64,000 bases of DNA, from positions 29,507,925 through 29,571,924 of the forward strand of contig OY720637.1 of assembly GCA_963169105.1 (NCBI GenBank), written 5' to 3'. Under the pieces are notes generated by a model, which was not told the DNA's origin, searched no databases, and saw nothing but the letters and a program-made list of their open reading frames with translations. Below, piece by piece: positions 54,014 to 64,000 of this stretch; the stretch's first letter is position 1; each line of letters begins with the position of its first letter. Made by a program: the position numbers and the translations under genes. The stretch is from Ceriagrion tenellum. Its lineage: Eukaryota; Arthropoda; Insecta; Odonata; Coenagrionidae.

Positions 54014-54135
54014 TCACAAATGAAAAAACGACTTCGTTTCCTTCCACTGATTTATTTTTTTGGTACGACATGTTTCGACACATAGAGGTCATTTTCAAGT
54101 ACAAAAAATTTTTAAAATTCAAGCAAATTGAACGT
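54014..54135 (-). mobile_element. 122-bp insertion with a 14-bp target duplication
   Basis: ATAGAGGGAAGGAT at 54000-54013 is repeated at 54136-54149, exactly flanking the insert. Inside, on the minus strand, TTGAAAATGACCTCTATGTG is followed by TCGAAACATGTCGTACC and AATAAATCAGTGG. This is the hairpin module also seen in the 9.1-, 13.3- and 62.8-kb repeats. The long direct duplication points to LINE-type retroposition. Confidence 0.85.
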
Positions 54136-54310
54136 ATAGAGGGAAGGATGTTGGGCAAGCGGGGAAGAGGAAGAACGAGAATGGGTTTCATGGACGGGAT
54201 GAAGAAGGGTAGATCGTATGCTGAGGCGAAAATGGATATACTAGAGCGAGATAGTCCCCTGAAAGTGTAGAAAACCGGGAGGAGATTCTCTGACTTTTAT
54301 AAAATTTAAT
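54136..54310 (+). mobile_element. LINE family A copy, part after the nested insertion
   Basis: Encodes IEGRMLGKRGRGRTRMGFMD, GMKKGRSYAEAKMDILERDS and PLKV then a stop, followed by AAAACCGGGAGGAGATTCTC. The tail is degraded after TGACTTTTATAAAATTTAATCC. Confidence 0.9.
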
Positions 54311-55144
54311 CCTACTCTTGCCACTAGATTTCTCTATAAAACAATGATACCAGTAGTGAAATTCTCCGTGAGACGGGCAACCCAACGAACGCCTTCACAT
54401 TTCCGTCATATTCTCTGAGACCGCAAACTTCGTTTCGTTCTCGTGATGAATGGATGCGGAAATCGCACTCGTAATGAATCGTATTTACGATTTCCTCATT
54501 CGTGCGATCGCAGACTGAAGGCACATTGCCGTAAAATGTGAATTATGCGTCCCGTTGAAATATCGGTGTCCTCTGTCGGCGAGCGTGCCTCGCGGGCCGC
54601 GAGAGGCGCTCTCATCTACCGAGCGCTAAATAGGCGTGCGCAATCCTTCAACATCATCCCCCGTTGATATCCGAGCCCTTGGTGTGTTCGGCGTGCCGAA
54701 ATGTATTCCGCCATCATAAGGAGTGGTAATTAGCTGCTAATTACGGCCAAATTACTCCTTTTTAAGGCATTGATACTCGTGTGTAATTTGAATCTCTCTA
54801 TCTAGATCCTCTTCGGCTTTCCTAATTGCCATTTGTTGTGGATTGTTAAATGTGTTGCCCCATTGGTGAAGTTTTGAAAAGTAGCCTCCTCCGTCACTTA
54901 CTAATCGAGTGTTTAACGCGTCCTTGCTGCATTGCTACATGTGAAGAATTTGGTAAACAAGGTACACAGCATATGCTTCCCATGGCAACATAGCAACATT
55001 AGTCACAGCTTGACGGCTGTGTTCCGACGAATACCGGAAGTCTGTAACTTAAACCGAAATGTAAATGCCTAAATTAAATACGAAGAAAAGCTGCTTGCTT
55101 CGTTCAAAACTGCTACGAGCGTAGATATAGTGTCTCACAACTTT
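54311..55144. other. non-genic DNA with a GC-richer patch
   Basis: About 54400-54720 is GC-richer (GCCTCGCGGGCCGCGAGAGG near 54588 is a palindrome). TAATTAGCTGCTAATTA near 54726 is also palindromic. No gene. Confidence 0.5.
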
Positions 55145-55520
55145 TAGAGGGGTTAAGGTGGGAGCCCCTAGAGACTCGGGAGGCTACACGCTTAGTTTAG
55201 CTTGTTTGAGAAATCCAGAACCTTTGTTTCAGAGCGACACAGAGAACATTATCATGACGCCTCACCACTTATCTAGGTCTGGTAGAAGCGATAAAGTATA
55301 AGAGATACATTGCCGAACAAATTGATACCAAAACTCGTTCTTTCCGCTCATTATAAGCGCCCACAATAAAAACTAAGCTCCACAAAATACTCTCCGAAAA
55401 CACACGTCACCATTTCACCTCCCAAATCATTATCCCTTACATCTTCGTACGGCTGGTGTCCTAACACCCCTGCCACACGCTCATGCGGCGGCTCACAGGT
55501 AACATGTAGATGTAGGTGTT
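55145..55520 (+). mobile_element. LINE family C copy
   Basis: GGAGCCCCTAGAGACTCGGG, CTACACGCTTAGTTTAGCTT, GACACAGAGAACATTATCAT, CTCACCACTTATCTAGGTCT, TTCGTACGGCTGGTGTCC and ATGTAGATGTAGGTG are collinear with 33630-33995. Small indels break the coding frame throughout, so no ORF remains. Confidence 0.82.
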
Positions 55521-55569
55521 TTACCACGAGTCGAAAGGAAATATATATGTATGCATGAATGTTTTTCCC

Positions 55570-55870
55570 ATCATTAGTTGTTCAATCCTAAGATTGCTTG
55601 TCTGCAGCCCTACACACTTCCCTATCCAGTGCTGGTTCCCTTACCTCCTTGTATCTTCCTATGTGCATTCCTCTTTATTTTGTCCAAGAAATTATTCCTG
55701 GGTCTTCCTCTGGGGTCTTTTCCCTCTATTTCGCCTTTAATTATGTTGCTTGTTGTGCCCATTGTGTCTCAGGGTGTGTCCAATCCATCTTGTTCTTCTT
55801 TTCAGAATTTCGTTCCATATGGTCCTTTCCTCTTCTTTTTTTAATTCTTATATTAATCTTTAATTTTTTC
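55570..55870 (-). mobile_element. LINE family B, copy 3 (inverted)
   Basis: TTCAATCCTAAGATTGCTTG, TCTGCAGCCCTACACACTTC, CTGGGTCTTCCTCTGGGGTC and TCCATATGGTCCTTTCCTC are complements of the family B 3' UTR and coding tail. The 74-, 88- and 123-codon plus-strand ORFs are antisense artefacts. Confidence 0.83.
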
Positions 55871-56814
55871 TATCTCTTTAGAATATTGCCAGTTGTATCA
55901 ATTGAACCAATTCATTACCTTCCACCCTTATTAGTTATTTCCAATCCAGTGCCATTTATGTTCCGATAATTTTGTGGCTTTCATATACTCATTTTGAGTA
56001 AAAATTCTACGTATCTGTTACCTGTCAATATTTGTATTGGTAGGTTAGTGGAGCAGAATTCCTGAGAAAGAATGTAACCTTGGCTGCGTCATTCCAAAAA
56101 CAGAAATAGAAACATTCTGGATTAGCTCCAAAATATTTGTCTGCAGCGACTAGTGGTTACGTCACTTGGCTGAGCTACGTCGAAGGTTCCTTCCTGACCT
56201 AGTAGCGCGAGTATCATACTGAACCGATTGGGTTGGATGCTGTGTTGAATATGCTAAATGCATTTGTTCTTTAGCTCCATCCTAAGAAAAGAAACTTTGC
56301 GGTGAGTGCTGCCGAATATTGGATAAATAATGTCACTTTGATGCATTACGGAACTTAAATATTTCATACGCAATATTTTAGTCTAAATACCGCTTCACAC
56401 GATACATTTTATTGTATATAAACGAATGTATGAATACTTTTGTGAGGAAAATTACGCTGTGTAAAGCAGAAAATTGTGTGATTGTCTGAATGACTGAACT
56501 GGAAATAGAACCCGCTCTAATTCCACTCATTTTCTTGTACAATGTATGATACATTCGTTTCGTCAACCGTGTAAAGCCGCCTTAATGGTATGACTTGCAT
56601 TGTTTAGTGTGGGGTTAACCATTTGTTTGGGGTTGGAAGCAGTCTTTAGGTAATGCTGCTAACCGTAAATATATTTTTTCTTGTGTTTTTTTTCATTTTG
56701 TTATATGTATTTTGATTCGAACTAAAATTTTATGCTTTTATGGTGTTGGAGAAACAAAATTTTTCGCATGAGATTAGGAAGAGACAGGGTTAATGACTTG
56801 AAGATGTAATTAGG
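55871..56814. other. non-genic AT-rich DNA
   Basis: No gene or repeat recognised. Confidence 0.5.
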
Positions 56815-57011
56815 GTCAATGGTTTACTCCAGCCGTGCTTAGGGGAAGGATGTTGGGCAAGCGGGGAAGGTTAAAGAAGGAGAAAATGTCCTCTGGTTAG
56901 AATGCAGAAGGATACGACCCACTGGGATATGAAAGAGAAATTGTAGCGGGAGGTGAGGCCCTTCACGTGTAAAAATCTGTAAGATCATCACCGACTGTCG
57001 ATAATACTTTC
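56815..57011 (+). mobile_element. diverged LINE family A-like copy, before the second hAT-like insertion
   Basis: GGAAGGATGTTGGGCAAGCG, then GGGAAGGTTAAAGAAG, keeps the MLGKRGR segment. The following 3' part is diverged (GTGTAAAAATCTGTAAGATC), and it runs to ATAATACTTTC, where the element at 57012 interrupts. Confidence 0.65.
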
Positions 57012-57457
57012 TAGGGATGAGTCGATTCCACTTTTTTTCCGATTCTGGTTCCGATTTCAATTCTTTCAAATCGATTTCCAATTCTCGATTCCGATTCCTT
57101 CCATTCTTATTCCTAATAACAGGTGGGGTATTGATACCCCAGTAGCGTACCACTATTATTAGTTAAATTCAAGTGTTGGCTGAAATAAAATAACAAAGAC
57201 AATTGAGTCGCTCAAAAAGTACATTTATTAACAAATAGCAAATATATCATCAGCTTATTGAGGTAAATGAAAAGTACAAATTGATAGCCTACACCCAAAA
57301 TTACTGAGACAAATGTGATGTGATCAATGAAGTTTGATTTGAATATTTATCTATCTGGAATCGATGGAATCGGAATCGACGTTAGGTGATCGATTCTCGA
57401 TACCGATTCTAATTCTGAGAATCGGTGGAATCGACATTTGGATTCGACTCATCCTTA
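57012..57457. mobile_element. hAT-like element, 446 bp
   Basis: The ends TAGGGATGAGTCGATTCCA and GGATTCGACTCATCCTTA are inverted repeats. The flanks ATACTTTC and ATATTTAC agree at 6 of 8 positions, as in a decayed hAT target duplication. The subterminal regions are made of repeated CGATTCCGATTC-type motifs on both sides (57035-57105 and 57360-57435). Non-coding. Confidence 0.82.
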
Positions 57458-57500
57458 ATATTTACCCATAACCGGTAATTGATAGTAATAGCAATGTCTA
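57458..57500 (+). repeat. probable LINE A tail after the hAT-like insertion
   Basis: ATATTTACCCATAACCGGTA followed by ATTGATAG resembles a degraded TTTACCGGTAGAATAC tail, consistent with the LINE copy resuming. Confidence 0.4.
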
Positions 57501-58365
57501 GTGAATGACGATTTCTGCTGGTAACTTTGGTGAAGATGCAACCGATTGGCTGAGCACTTTCGGTGCTAGTCATAGTGGTGGAGGATGCTACCATTTCACA
57601 TTTTCAGTCCCTAACGTTTTAAGTCCCGACGTTCAATGTGGATTAGGAACTCTGGCGAGTCGGAGGCGTGAAGGCGTGGGTGCGCCCTACATCCTTCGAA
57701 GGCATTGATCCGTTCCATTCGTGTCACAGCTCTTTTTTTCCTATTTCCCTCCGCCATCAAAACTCTCCGTGGAACTTTTTTTTCGCGGACTTTCTGGGCG
57801 TGTTGCCGTCGTTACGCCTCCGCCTCGTAAAAGCGCCACCTGATGTCGAAGGAGAGGAGGCGCGAGAGAGAGAGAGGGGGGGGGGAAGAGAAGAGAAGAA
57901 ATGCAATGAATAAGGAGACGAGGGAGAGAAGGAAGGGTAGAACTTGGCCCTTTTTTATTTTACGCGCGCTCATAAACGTATTTTTGAGGTTTCCGGTGAA
58001 AGTGTACGTTTTTTTTTAAGTCTTCCGTTTTTTTTATTTCTTTTCATGTCTCTGACCCGTTCATGTATGCTATTTTTTTCATGCGTCTCGAGGCTGTCGC
58101 TTTTGTCGAGAGGCTCTTTTCTAGGAAAAGGTCCTTCCTCCCTTATTTTGTCGAGCTCCTTTTTTATTTCAAGGCTGTGGTCAGTTTTTTCTCCCGTCTC
58201 TCTCCACTCCTCGCACGATGGTGGACGAGTCCCTGCTGAACTTCATGGTTATGTGCTCCCCGGGTTAGATGCGCTCAGGGGAGAGCAAACTGCTGCTGAT
58301 AAGGGAAAATGATACATTCTGTCCAAGTATAGTTTGTGTGCCAGTGTGAGGATGAGCGCCTAATC
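57501..58365. other. non-genic DNA with GC- and purine-rich patches
   Basis: About 57640-57850 is GC-richer, and 57855-57935 is a purine tract with (GA)n and G-runs. The 122-codon ORF at 57944-58312 is rich in F, L and S because of T-runs and has no motif. No gene recognised. Confidence 0.5.
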
Positions 58366-58922
58366 ATCATATATATTATTTCTCAAAGGTGTTTATTTTG
58401 TCGCAACACCATAACTCCCATAATTCTTCATCAAAATTAATGATTCAAATATCGTTTTAAAGCTTATGTTCCCCGCTATTGACAAAAAATAGACAAATAG
58501 TTAAAAATTAAAGTTTTTGTAAAAAAAATTAAAATTAAAGTTATTGTTAAAAAAATTTAAAATTAAAGTTTTTGTTATAAAATTATACAGTACCCTCTGA
58601 TGACAATATAATCAACTAATATGTTGGCTATGGTTACGTGCTTAAAAGACTGTAGGAGGCGCCATGTATTAACACACTGTTTAGTTAGATTGTTTACATT
58701 CTACTTGCAATCAGTGTGACCGTTTACGTTTATGTTATGTATCTTTAATACAAATGTCAATAATTTATAATTGTCCATGGTAAGAAACAGTTAGGAGACC
58801 AGAAGGAAGAAACTGGAAGAAGCTGTGCGAAATATTCGACAGGTAGAAGAATAGGAAGAAAGAAGGAAGAAACAGGAAGAAGCTGCATACTGTGCGAAAT
58901 AATTGCAAGGGTCAGCTAGTAC
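58366..58922 (-). repeat. 'ctagctgaccc' repeat D, inverted copy
   Basis: The reverse complement of 63163-63692: ATCATATATATTATTTCTCA, AACACCATAACTCCCATAAT, GTTTAGTTAGATTGTTTACA, GTCCATGGTAAGAAACAG and AAGGGTCAGCTAGTAC. It differs by a local triplication of AAAATTAAAGTTTTTGTTA near 58500-58580 and a partial duplication of AGGAAGAAACWGGAAGAAGC near 58800-58900. Non-coding. Confidence 0.85.
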
Positions 58923-59069
58923 ATTTTTATTCCTTCTTGTTCAATAATTTAGCGGAGGGCTGAGGATGAAGAATGCTTAGATAACCTACTATTAAGCATG
59001 GCTATCATATGAGGAGTTCAGCTCATTCTTATTCTAGAGGTGATACCTGGAAATGTATGTGGCTTTGAG
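58923..59069. other. non-genic DNA
   Basis: Short unique stretch; nothing recognised. Confidence 0.45.
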
Positions 59070-59330
59070 TGGACGTCAATGTTACTGGGTACCCATCTCA
59101 AGGGACGTGGGTTCGAATCCTGGCCATGGCGGGGATATTTTCGCTGATATTCCAACCCTTGCTCGGGTGTATTGTGGAGAGCACTTCAAGTGTGTTACTC
59201 CGTTCATTGAATGAGGCTTAAAACTGTGGACCCTGGCACCCTCCAGTGTTAGGTTTAAGGCGACATCAATCCTTATGTTTCCTGATGAGTGGAAATTAGG
59301 CATACTTGAGCATTCACACGACGACACAGC
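59070..59330 (+). repeat. tRNA-like SINE
   Basis: TGTTACTGGGTACCCATCTC, AAGGGACGTGGGTTCGAATC and CTGGCCATGGCGGGGA include a full B box (GGGTTCGAATCC) and a possible anticodon arm. The downstream body is non-tRNA (TCGGGTGTATTGTGGAGAG, TTAGGTTTAAGGCGACATCA). Single copy in the window, and the A box is weak. Confidence 0.55.
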
Positions 59331-62300
59331 ACTAGTAATACAGACAATATGAAAGTTTTATGTTGATTTTTGAAAAATGACTTCATCCAGCGAAACTATG
59401 CGAAATTATTAATCTTATTTCGGGTAACAAGCGAATGAAGTGGTGCATGTCGCTCTAATTCTTCCTAATTTCTCAATTAAAATCTAAAACATTCATCTGC
59501 ACTCTCAATTATCAAGCATAAAGAATCAATTTGCCGGGTAATATTGTTTGATCACATGGGGATTTTCCATTGCCTTTTATCAACGCCGTTGCGTAAATGG
59601 GTTGATTTGTAAAAAAAGACGCTTCTAGTGATTTTCTTCAACGTAGTTGCTGTTTATCCCCGATGAAATGTATTCCGTGATCTTAGTTTTGGGTGGCCAT
59701 TAGCCTGTCGGTGTTTGGATACATTATGCTAATGCATGCACTCAGGGAGCACTTGCGGATGACGTGGAGAGCTATTGTGAAGGTACTTGATATAATCCAA
59801 GTGCGGTACAAGTTTTAAGTGATTGAAACCCATCAGCCGTTTTATTGGTTTCAGAACTTCCGGGTTCAGCTACAGTGCTGCGTTGTCGCTGGCACTGCCA
59901 CTTTGTCGCTAAGCGTCGTGGAGGACTCTGTTGTGAAGTTCTCTCGGGGTGAACGCATTGTCGGTTGTGCCATGAAAGGAGATTTCCCGAAACCCTAGTG
60001 CTACAGCAATGCCATCTGGCCTTGTTACAGAGTTACCGTTACTCGCCAGAGATGCAGTAATCTTTGAATGGTGCGATTAACTTGGAGTGTACGGGATTAT
60101 CATTTAAGTGCTTGCGTTGAAACCGTTGCATCTTTATGGTGAACTTATCACAGAATGTAAGGATATCGCATTCAGTCTGTAATCTATGTTTATCAAGCAG
60201 CTTCATGCATGAAATAGTTAATGGGTTGGCGTTCTCATGTCCTTGTTGTGCAAAGAGTTCTTCTGATTTGCTCTGCACGTATTATTCTGTGAAGGTGAAA
60301 CTAAACTGAGTGACTAAGTGGTAGATATGAGTTCTATGCATATTTTTGTTTTAAGAATGTGAAAATTAATGGCTAATTTTTAGTACTGGAAGTTCCTTTC
60401 TTTGGGTATTCTTTTAGAGAATTCATCATTTTAATTAGTTTTAGCGCTGTCTGCGATTTCAATATAATATGAGTACTATTAATCGTTGTAAATATCTTGC
60501 TGTACATAAGTAAAGCTTAGATTTCCCTAAGCGAATTTCCTTCTTCGTCAAGATATTACCTGCTAAATGAACATTGTGCTCTCAGTGATTTGGTTTTTCA
60601 AACTTTTTTACCCTTTTATGAAGTAAAAACTAGATAAAAATGAATGACTGATGAGTGAACCTATAAGGTAGATATTTATTTTTCTAATAGGAGACGACTG
60701 TTGCCAGCCTTGAGATAGGGTGAAATATAACATAATTAGCTTTTATGGACGTTCATGTGAGGTGTATTTGTGTGAAATTTCCATAAGCGAATGTTGCAAC
60801 GAGCATTTCTATTCCATTTAAATTTATAATTTAGAGCTTGTATGCGTCTCATTGTCACGTTTGCCCTTTTCGCTGATGGTATTTTGATGTCGCTTGCCGG
60901 ACGTTCATTGTTTCGCATCTGTTCCATCGTCATCGCTCCGTCAACCTTTCCCTTAGAAACATCTCGCTGCCATGGCGACGGTAATTAATGTCTCCTTCGC
61001 CCAAAGCACACCAAGAGCTAATCAATCACTCCGATTAAGAAGGTTCTCATTCTTCTCCACCACACTGCTCAAAACAAACGCTGAAAACCGTCATTCTTTT
61101 ATTTTGTTCTTTAAAAATCTACAGAGCGTATCAAATAGCGGCTGATTTTGAAACCTTATGCCACTGCCAGGTCCGCTTAAGCTCACTTCTGTCGCACTTG
61201 TCTTGGATCGTCAAACAGGCAAAATATTTTGTCACCCTCTGCCGTCAGTTTTGAAAATATTTACCTTTTTTGTTTCAGGAATTTGTGTGATGAATGTAGG
61301 TGCCATTAATCTTCATGTAGCTATCCTGATGGAATTGAGGGTTCCATGCCTCATGAAAACCGTCTTGATGAACTCAAAACGGTACCTTTATTTATACCCG
61401 GGAATTCCCTCTCTTATGGGTAAGAATAAAATTACAACATTAATTTCATCATTGTTTTTATGAAAACCGACCGTGTTTTAAACATTTTGTCATTATCAAG
61501 GAACCATGGTTTCAACATAAAGTGTCGAATTCATTAAGACAGTGTGGAAATTACAACGGTCATTTTCTTCTTACCAATATGGATGTACAATATTTCCAAA
61601 AAGTTACGCCTGAAACTCTTTCATAAATTCCCTCACGTTTGCTAATGAAGAGTATTAAGTTTTGGTCGCTCTCTTGATCATGAGGTGCAAGTGGCCGGTA
61701 GAAGAGATCTCCTCCGCCTGTCCATTACATTTCACAGAAATCTTGTGAACTGCACGATGAAAATAATTAGGGTTGGCTTTGTGATTTCCTCGGAAAGCTG
61801 TTATTCACGGCCTCATTTTGTCTCATTACTTTTCGTGGCAATTTGAGTTTGGCCTATAATTGGCGCCTGTAAGTTATTTTGGTGTTATTGCCAATTGGTT
61901 TTTTTTTTGGCGACCGGAAACTGAGTTCGTTAAAACCAATCAGTATAAAGTGAGATGTAGGACGGGAGGAAAAGGATTAATTGTGGGAATAGAGGAAGAT
62001 TGAAGAGAAACACGTCGTCGGCATTATCCTGCTGTAGAGGAAAAACGCTAAGGTTTCTCCGTTTGTCGACCATTCATTCTGACAATAAATTTCACATTTA
62101 GTGCTCTCCGCATAGCGTGCAAGTAGGGATGGGTGTTCGAATGGAAAATCTTCATCATTGTCAGGACTGAACCACGTACCCACGGGGTGAGAAGTTGGTC
62201 TCAGTATTATCAAATGGAATTACTTTTTTGAAGTTCCTGTCTCATTTCCTCTATATGGCTGTTCCGTCGGGCGTTGTTACCTTAGAAAATAATTTCCGGA

Positions 62301-62817
62301 CAACAATAAAAAGGGTTTGCGTTTTGCTCCTTCAATAAGTCGGATCTTACTTCAAACTTAAAGTGAAGATTACTACAAATCTTCACAAGAACAAAGGGAA
62401 AATTGACTCCTTGAAAGCATTTTATTCAGATGGTCCAGGTAACTATCGAACTAGAGATCTCTTGAACACGTAAAATTAAATAAAACGTCTGAGGCTGGAC
62501 TTGGTGGAGTTGTACGATATTCATGATGTATGATACAATTAAATGCCACAACGTGGTGAAATGCGTCGTGTTATTAAAATAAATAAACGGAAGATTACCA
62601 AGTGTTTAATTCATCAAGAACTTCCTGTCGATGGTTACTTGAATGACCGAAATGAATGCTCATGAGAAAAGACTGGAAAGAGTCATAGTCATAGGTTTTT
62701 ACCATAAAATATCCGGTTTTTGCCAAAAAGTCATGAAACGCGACTTCGCGGAATTAACGTCATAAAATGGTAGTAGTCACTTCAGGCTTAAGTATGTGGA
62801 ACCCCTCCATATCGGAA
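59331..62817. other. unique non-genic DNA (~3.5 kb)
   Basis: The longest stretch without a recognisable repeat. ORFs of 65-101 codons on both strands lack motifs; the longest is 61158-61463. A lone TAGGGATGGGTGTTCGAAT near 62125 resembles a hAT-like terminus, but no partner end is found. No RNA gene recognised. Confidence 0.5.
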
Positions 62818-63160
62818 AATAAAAATTACACTTTGTAATGGTCCACTAAATTGATTTATTTCTTACGACCCGGGTTTCATCACGTAGTGACATCTTCAGG
62901 TACATTGATCATTTTTACATCCGTATACCTATATACAGAAATGCAGGTGCTTAGGTGTAAGAGGGGAAGCGAGGGGAGTTGGAGTGCGGTGTTGTGGGTT
63001 TGATGGCACAGGGGGAGGGGTCGGCGAGAAAAGGACAGCCTTAGGTTGGGTAGGGATTTTTCGGCGTTGATGGGTCTCCGGGCAGCGGGGGGTGTAGCGA
63101 GTGAGGAGAAAAAGGGAATGATTCGTAGGGATTCCGAGTAAGTGTACCTCTGCATTAATT
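62818..63160 (-). repeat. repeat G with terminal hairpin module
   Basis: On the minus strand a C-rich ~250-base part (91-codon frame 62880-63155, without recognisable domain) leads to CCTGAAGATGTCACTACGTG, then ATGAAACCCGGGTCG, AATAAATCAATTTAGTGGA and TACAAAGTGTAATTTTTATT. That last module is shared, diverged, with the 9.1-, 13.3- and 54.0-kb repeats. The coding status of the 5' part is doubtful. Confidence 0.6.
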
Positions 63161-63162
63161 AG

Positions 63163-63692
63163 GTACTAGCTGACCCGTGCGAATATTTCGCACTGTATGC
63201 GGCTTGTTCCTGTATCTTCCTTCTTTCTTCCTATTCTTCTACCTGTCGAATATTTCGCACAGTATGCAGCTTCTTCCTGTTTCTTCCTTCTATCTTGCTG
63301 TTCTTCTACCTGTTTCTTACCATGGACAATTATGTTATTTATGTTTGTATTAGAGATACATAACGTAAACGTAAACGGTAAACGGTCACACTGATTGCAT
63401 GTAGAATGTAAACAATCTAACTAAACGATGTGTTAATAGATGGCGCCTCCTAATGTCTTTTAAGCACATAACCATAGACAACATATTAGTTGATTATATT
63501 GTCAACAGATGGAATTGTTAATTTTTGATCATTTTTTAACAAAAACTTTAATTTTGACCATTTTTCTATTGCTCGTCAATGGCGGGGAATATAAGCTTTA
63601 AAACAATGTTGGAATTATTAATTTTGATTAAGAATTATGGAAGTTATGGCGTTGTGACAAAAAAAGCACCTTTGAGAAATAATATATATGAT
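63163..63692 (+). repeat. 'ctagctgaccc' repeat D, plus copy
   Basis: GTACTAGCTGACCCGTGCGA, ATATTTCGCACTGTATGC, a twice-repeated block ending TCTTCTACCTGT, ACCATGGACAATTATG, CTGATTGCATGTAGAATGT, AGATGGCGCCTCCTAATG and GAGAAATAATATATATGAT. It is the inverted partner of 58366-58922, ~4.2 kb away. The GCTGACCC terminus is common to many interspersed insect repeats. The transposon class is not resolved. Confidence 0.85.
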
Positions 63693-63751
63693 TTGATTCA
63701 TTCTTTTGAATCACTTACCCTGTAGTAACTATACGGATCATAGTTATTATT

Positions 63752-64000
63752 ATGTATTCTACCGGTAAAGGTAGATTTGTTGAATGTCAGAGAATCCGCT
63801 CCCGGTCTTTTCCATTTTCACACACATTCATGGGCCTATCTCCCTCTAGTATGTCCTTTTTCGCCTCTGCATAAGATCTACCCTTCTTCAACCCGTCCAT
63901 GAAACCTATTCTCTTTCTTCCCCTTCCCCGCTTGCCCAACATCCTTTCCTCAATCACACTCTTCTGCAACCCATCACTCTTTATTACGTCCTTCAGCCAT
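63752..64000 (-). mobile_element. LINE family A copy, running off the window edge
   Basis: From the edge the minus strand encodes WLKDVIKSDGLQKSVIEERM, LGKRGRGRKRIGFMDGLKKG and RSYAEAKKDILEGDRPMNV, then the 3' UTR and the hairpin (CTACCGGTAAAGGTAG on plus) near 63757-63773. No stop appears inside the visible coding part, although a shift puts CENGKDRERIL at the end. The 5' extent lies beyond the window. Confidence 0.9.

Noticed and set aside
55598..55969. 123-codon plus ORF with hydrophobic runs
   Set aside because: Antisense of an inverted LINE family B copy, so the apparent membrane segments are artefacts.
62870..62905. Active hammerhead ribozyme
   Set aside because: The motif reads CTGAAGATG rather than CTGATGA before the stem, and the partner copies differ too, so the catalytic core is not intact.

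Overview
This window looks like non-genic, repeat-dense DNA from a eukaryote, most likely an arthropod and probably an insect. I infer this from degenerate non-LTR retrotransposon C-termini, TIR elements, tRNA-like SINE heads, long (TA)n tracts and AT-rich unique DNA broken by short GC/CpG-rich patches. I cannot name the species. No open reading frame reads as a host protein. The longest ORFs (about 100-150 codons) lie in GC-rich patches, often overlapping on both strands, or inside repeats. The window could be intergenic or the inside of a very long intron.

The recognisable content is mobile DNA. LINE family A is the commonest: about 18 fragments, all limited to the last ~650 bases or less, encoding the RT C-terminus (motifs such as ALYGAETWTL, VRWTER, GKRGRGRKR, GFMDGMKKG) and ending in a conserved CTACC...GGTAG hairpin. 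Family B (three main copies plus a relative near 22.7 kb), family C (three C-terminal copies in +, one in -, plus isolated 3' tails with GTAGAT repeats) and two or three other LINE fragments add to this. None encodes a complete protein.

DNA-transposon-like elements include a ~243 bp MITE with 30-bp TIRs (2603-2845), a three-copy ~510-565 bp family flanked by TTAA (16.1, 29.0, 40.7 kb) with a related foldback at 13 kb, a two-copy CCCTGCTAAAAA-TIR family (27.2 and 51.2 kb), two hAT-like elements with 8-bp duplications (45.9 and 57.0 kb, each inside a family A LINE), and a 213-bp segment at 18268-18480 that closely resembles the horizontally transferred SPIN hAT MITE.

The most unusual locus is 48.2-49.75 kb. 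A ~120-bp-arm foldback and (TA)n tracts lie beside three copies (one inverted, two in tandem, period 473 bp) of a unit carrying a 72-nt tRNA-like sequence with a Ser(CGA)-like anticodon arm, Pol III A and B boxes and an immediate T6 terminator. Other tRNA-like SINE heads occur near 16.6, 19.65, 39.5 and 59.1 kb.

Layout: 0-9 kb is mostly unique DNA with one MITE and LINE A/C relics; 9-19 kb is foldbacks, LINE A/C, TTAA element and SPIN-like MITE; 19-27 kb is GC patches and LINE relics; 27-41 kb is dense LINE A/B/C and TIR elements; 41-50 kb is LINE relics, hAT and the tRNA-like cluster; 50-58 kb is nested LINE A, families B/C and hAT; 58-64 kb is a pair of inverted 'ctagctgaccc' repeats around ~4 kb of unique DNA.
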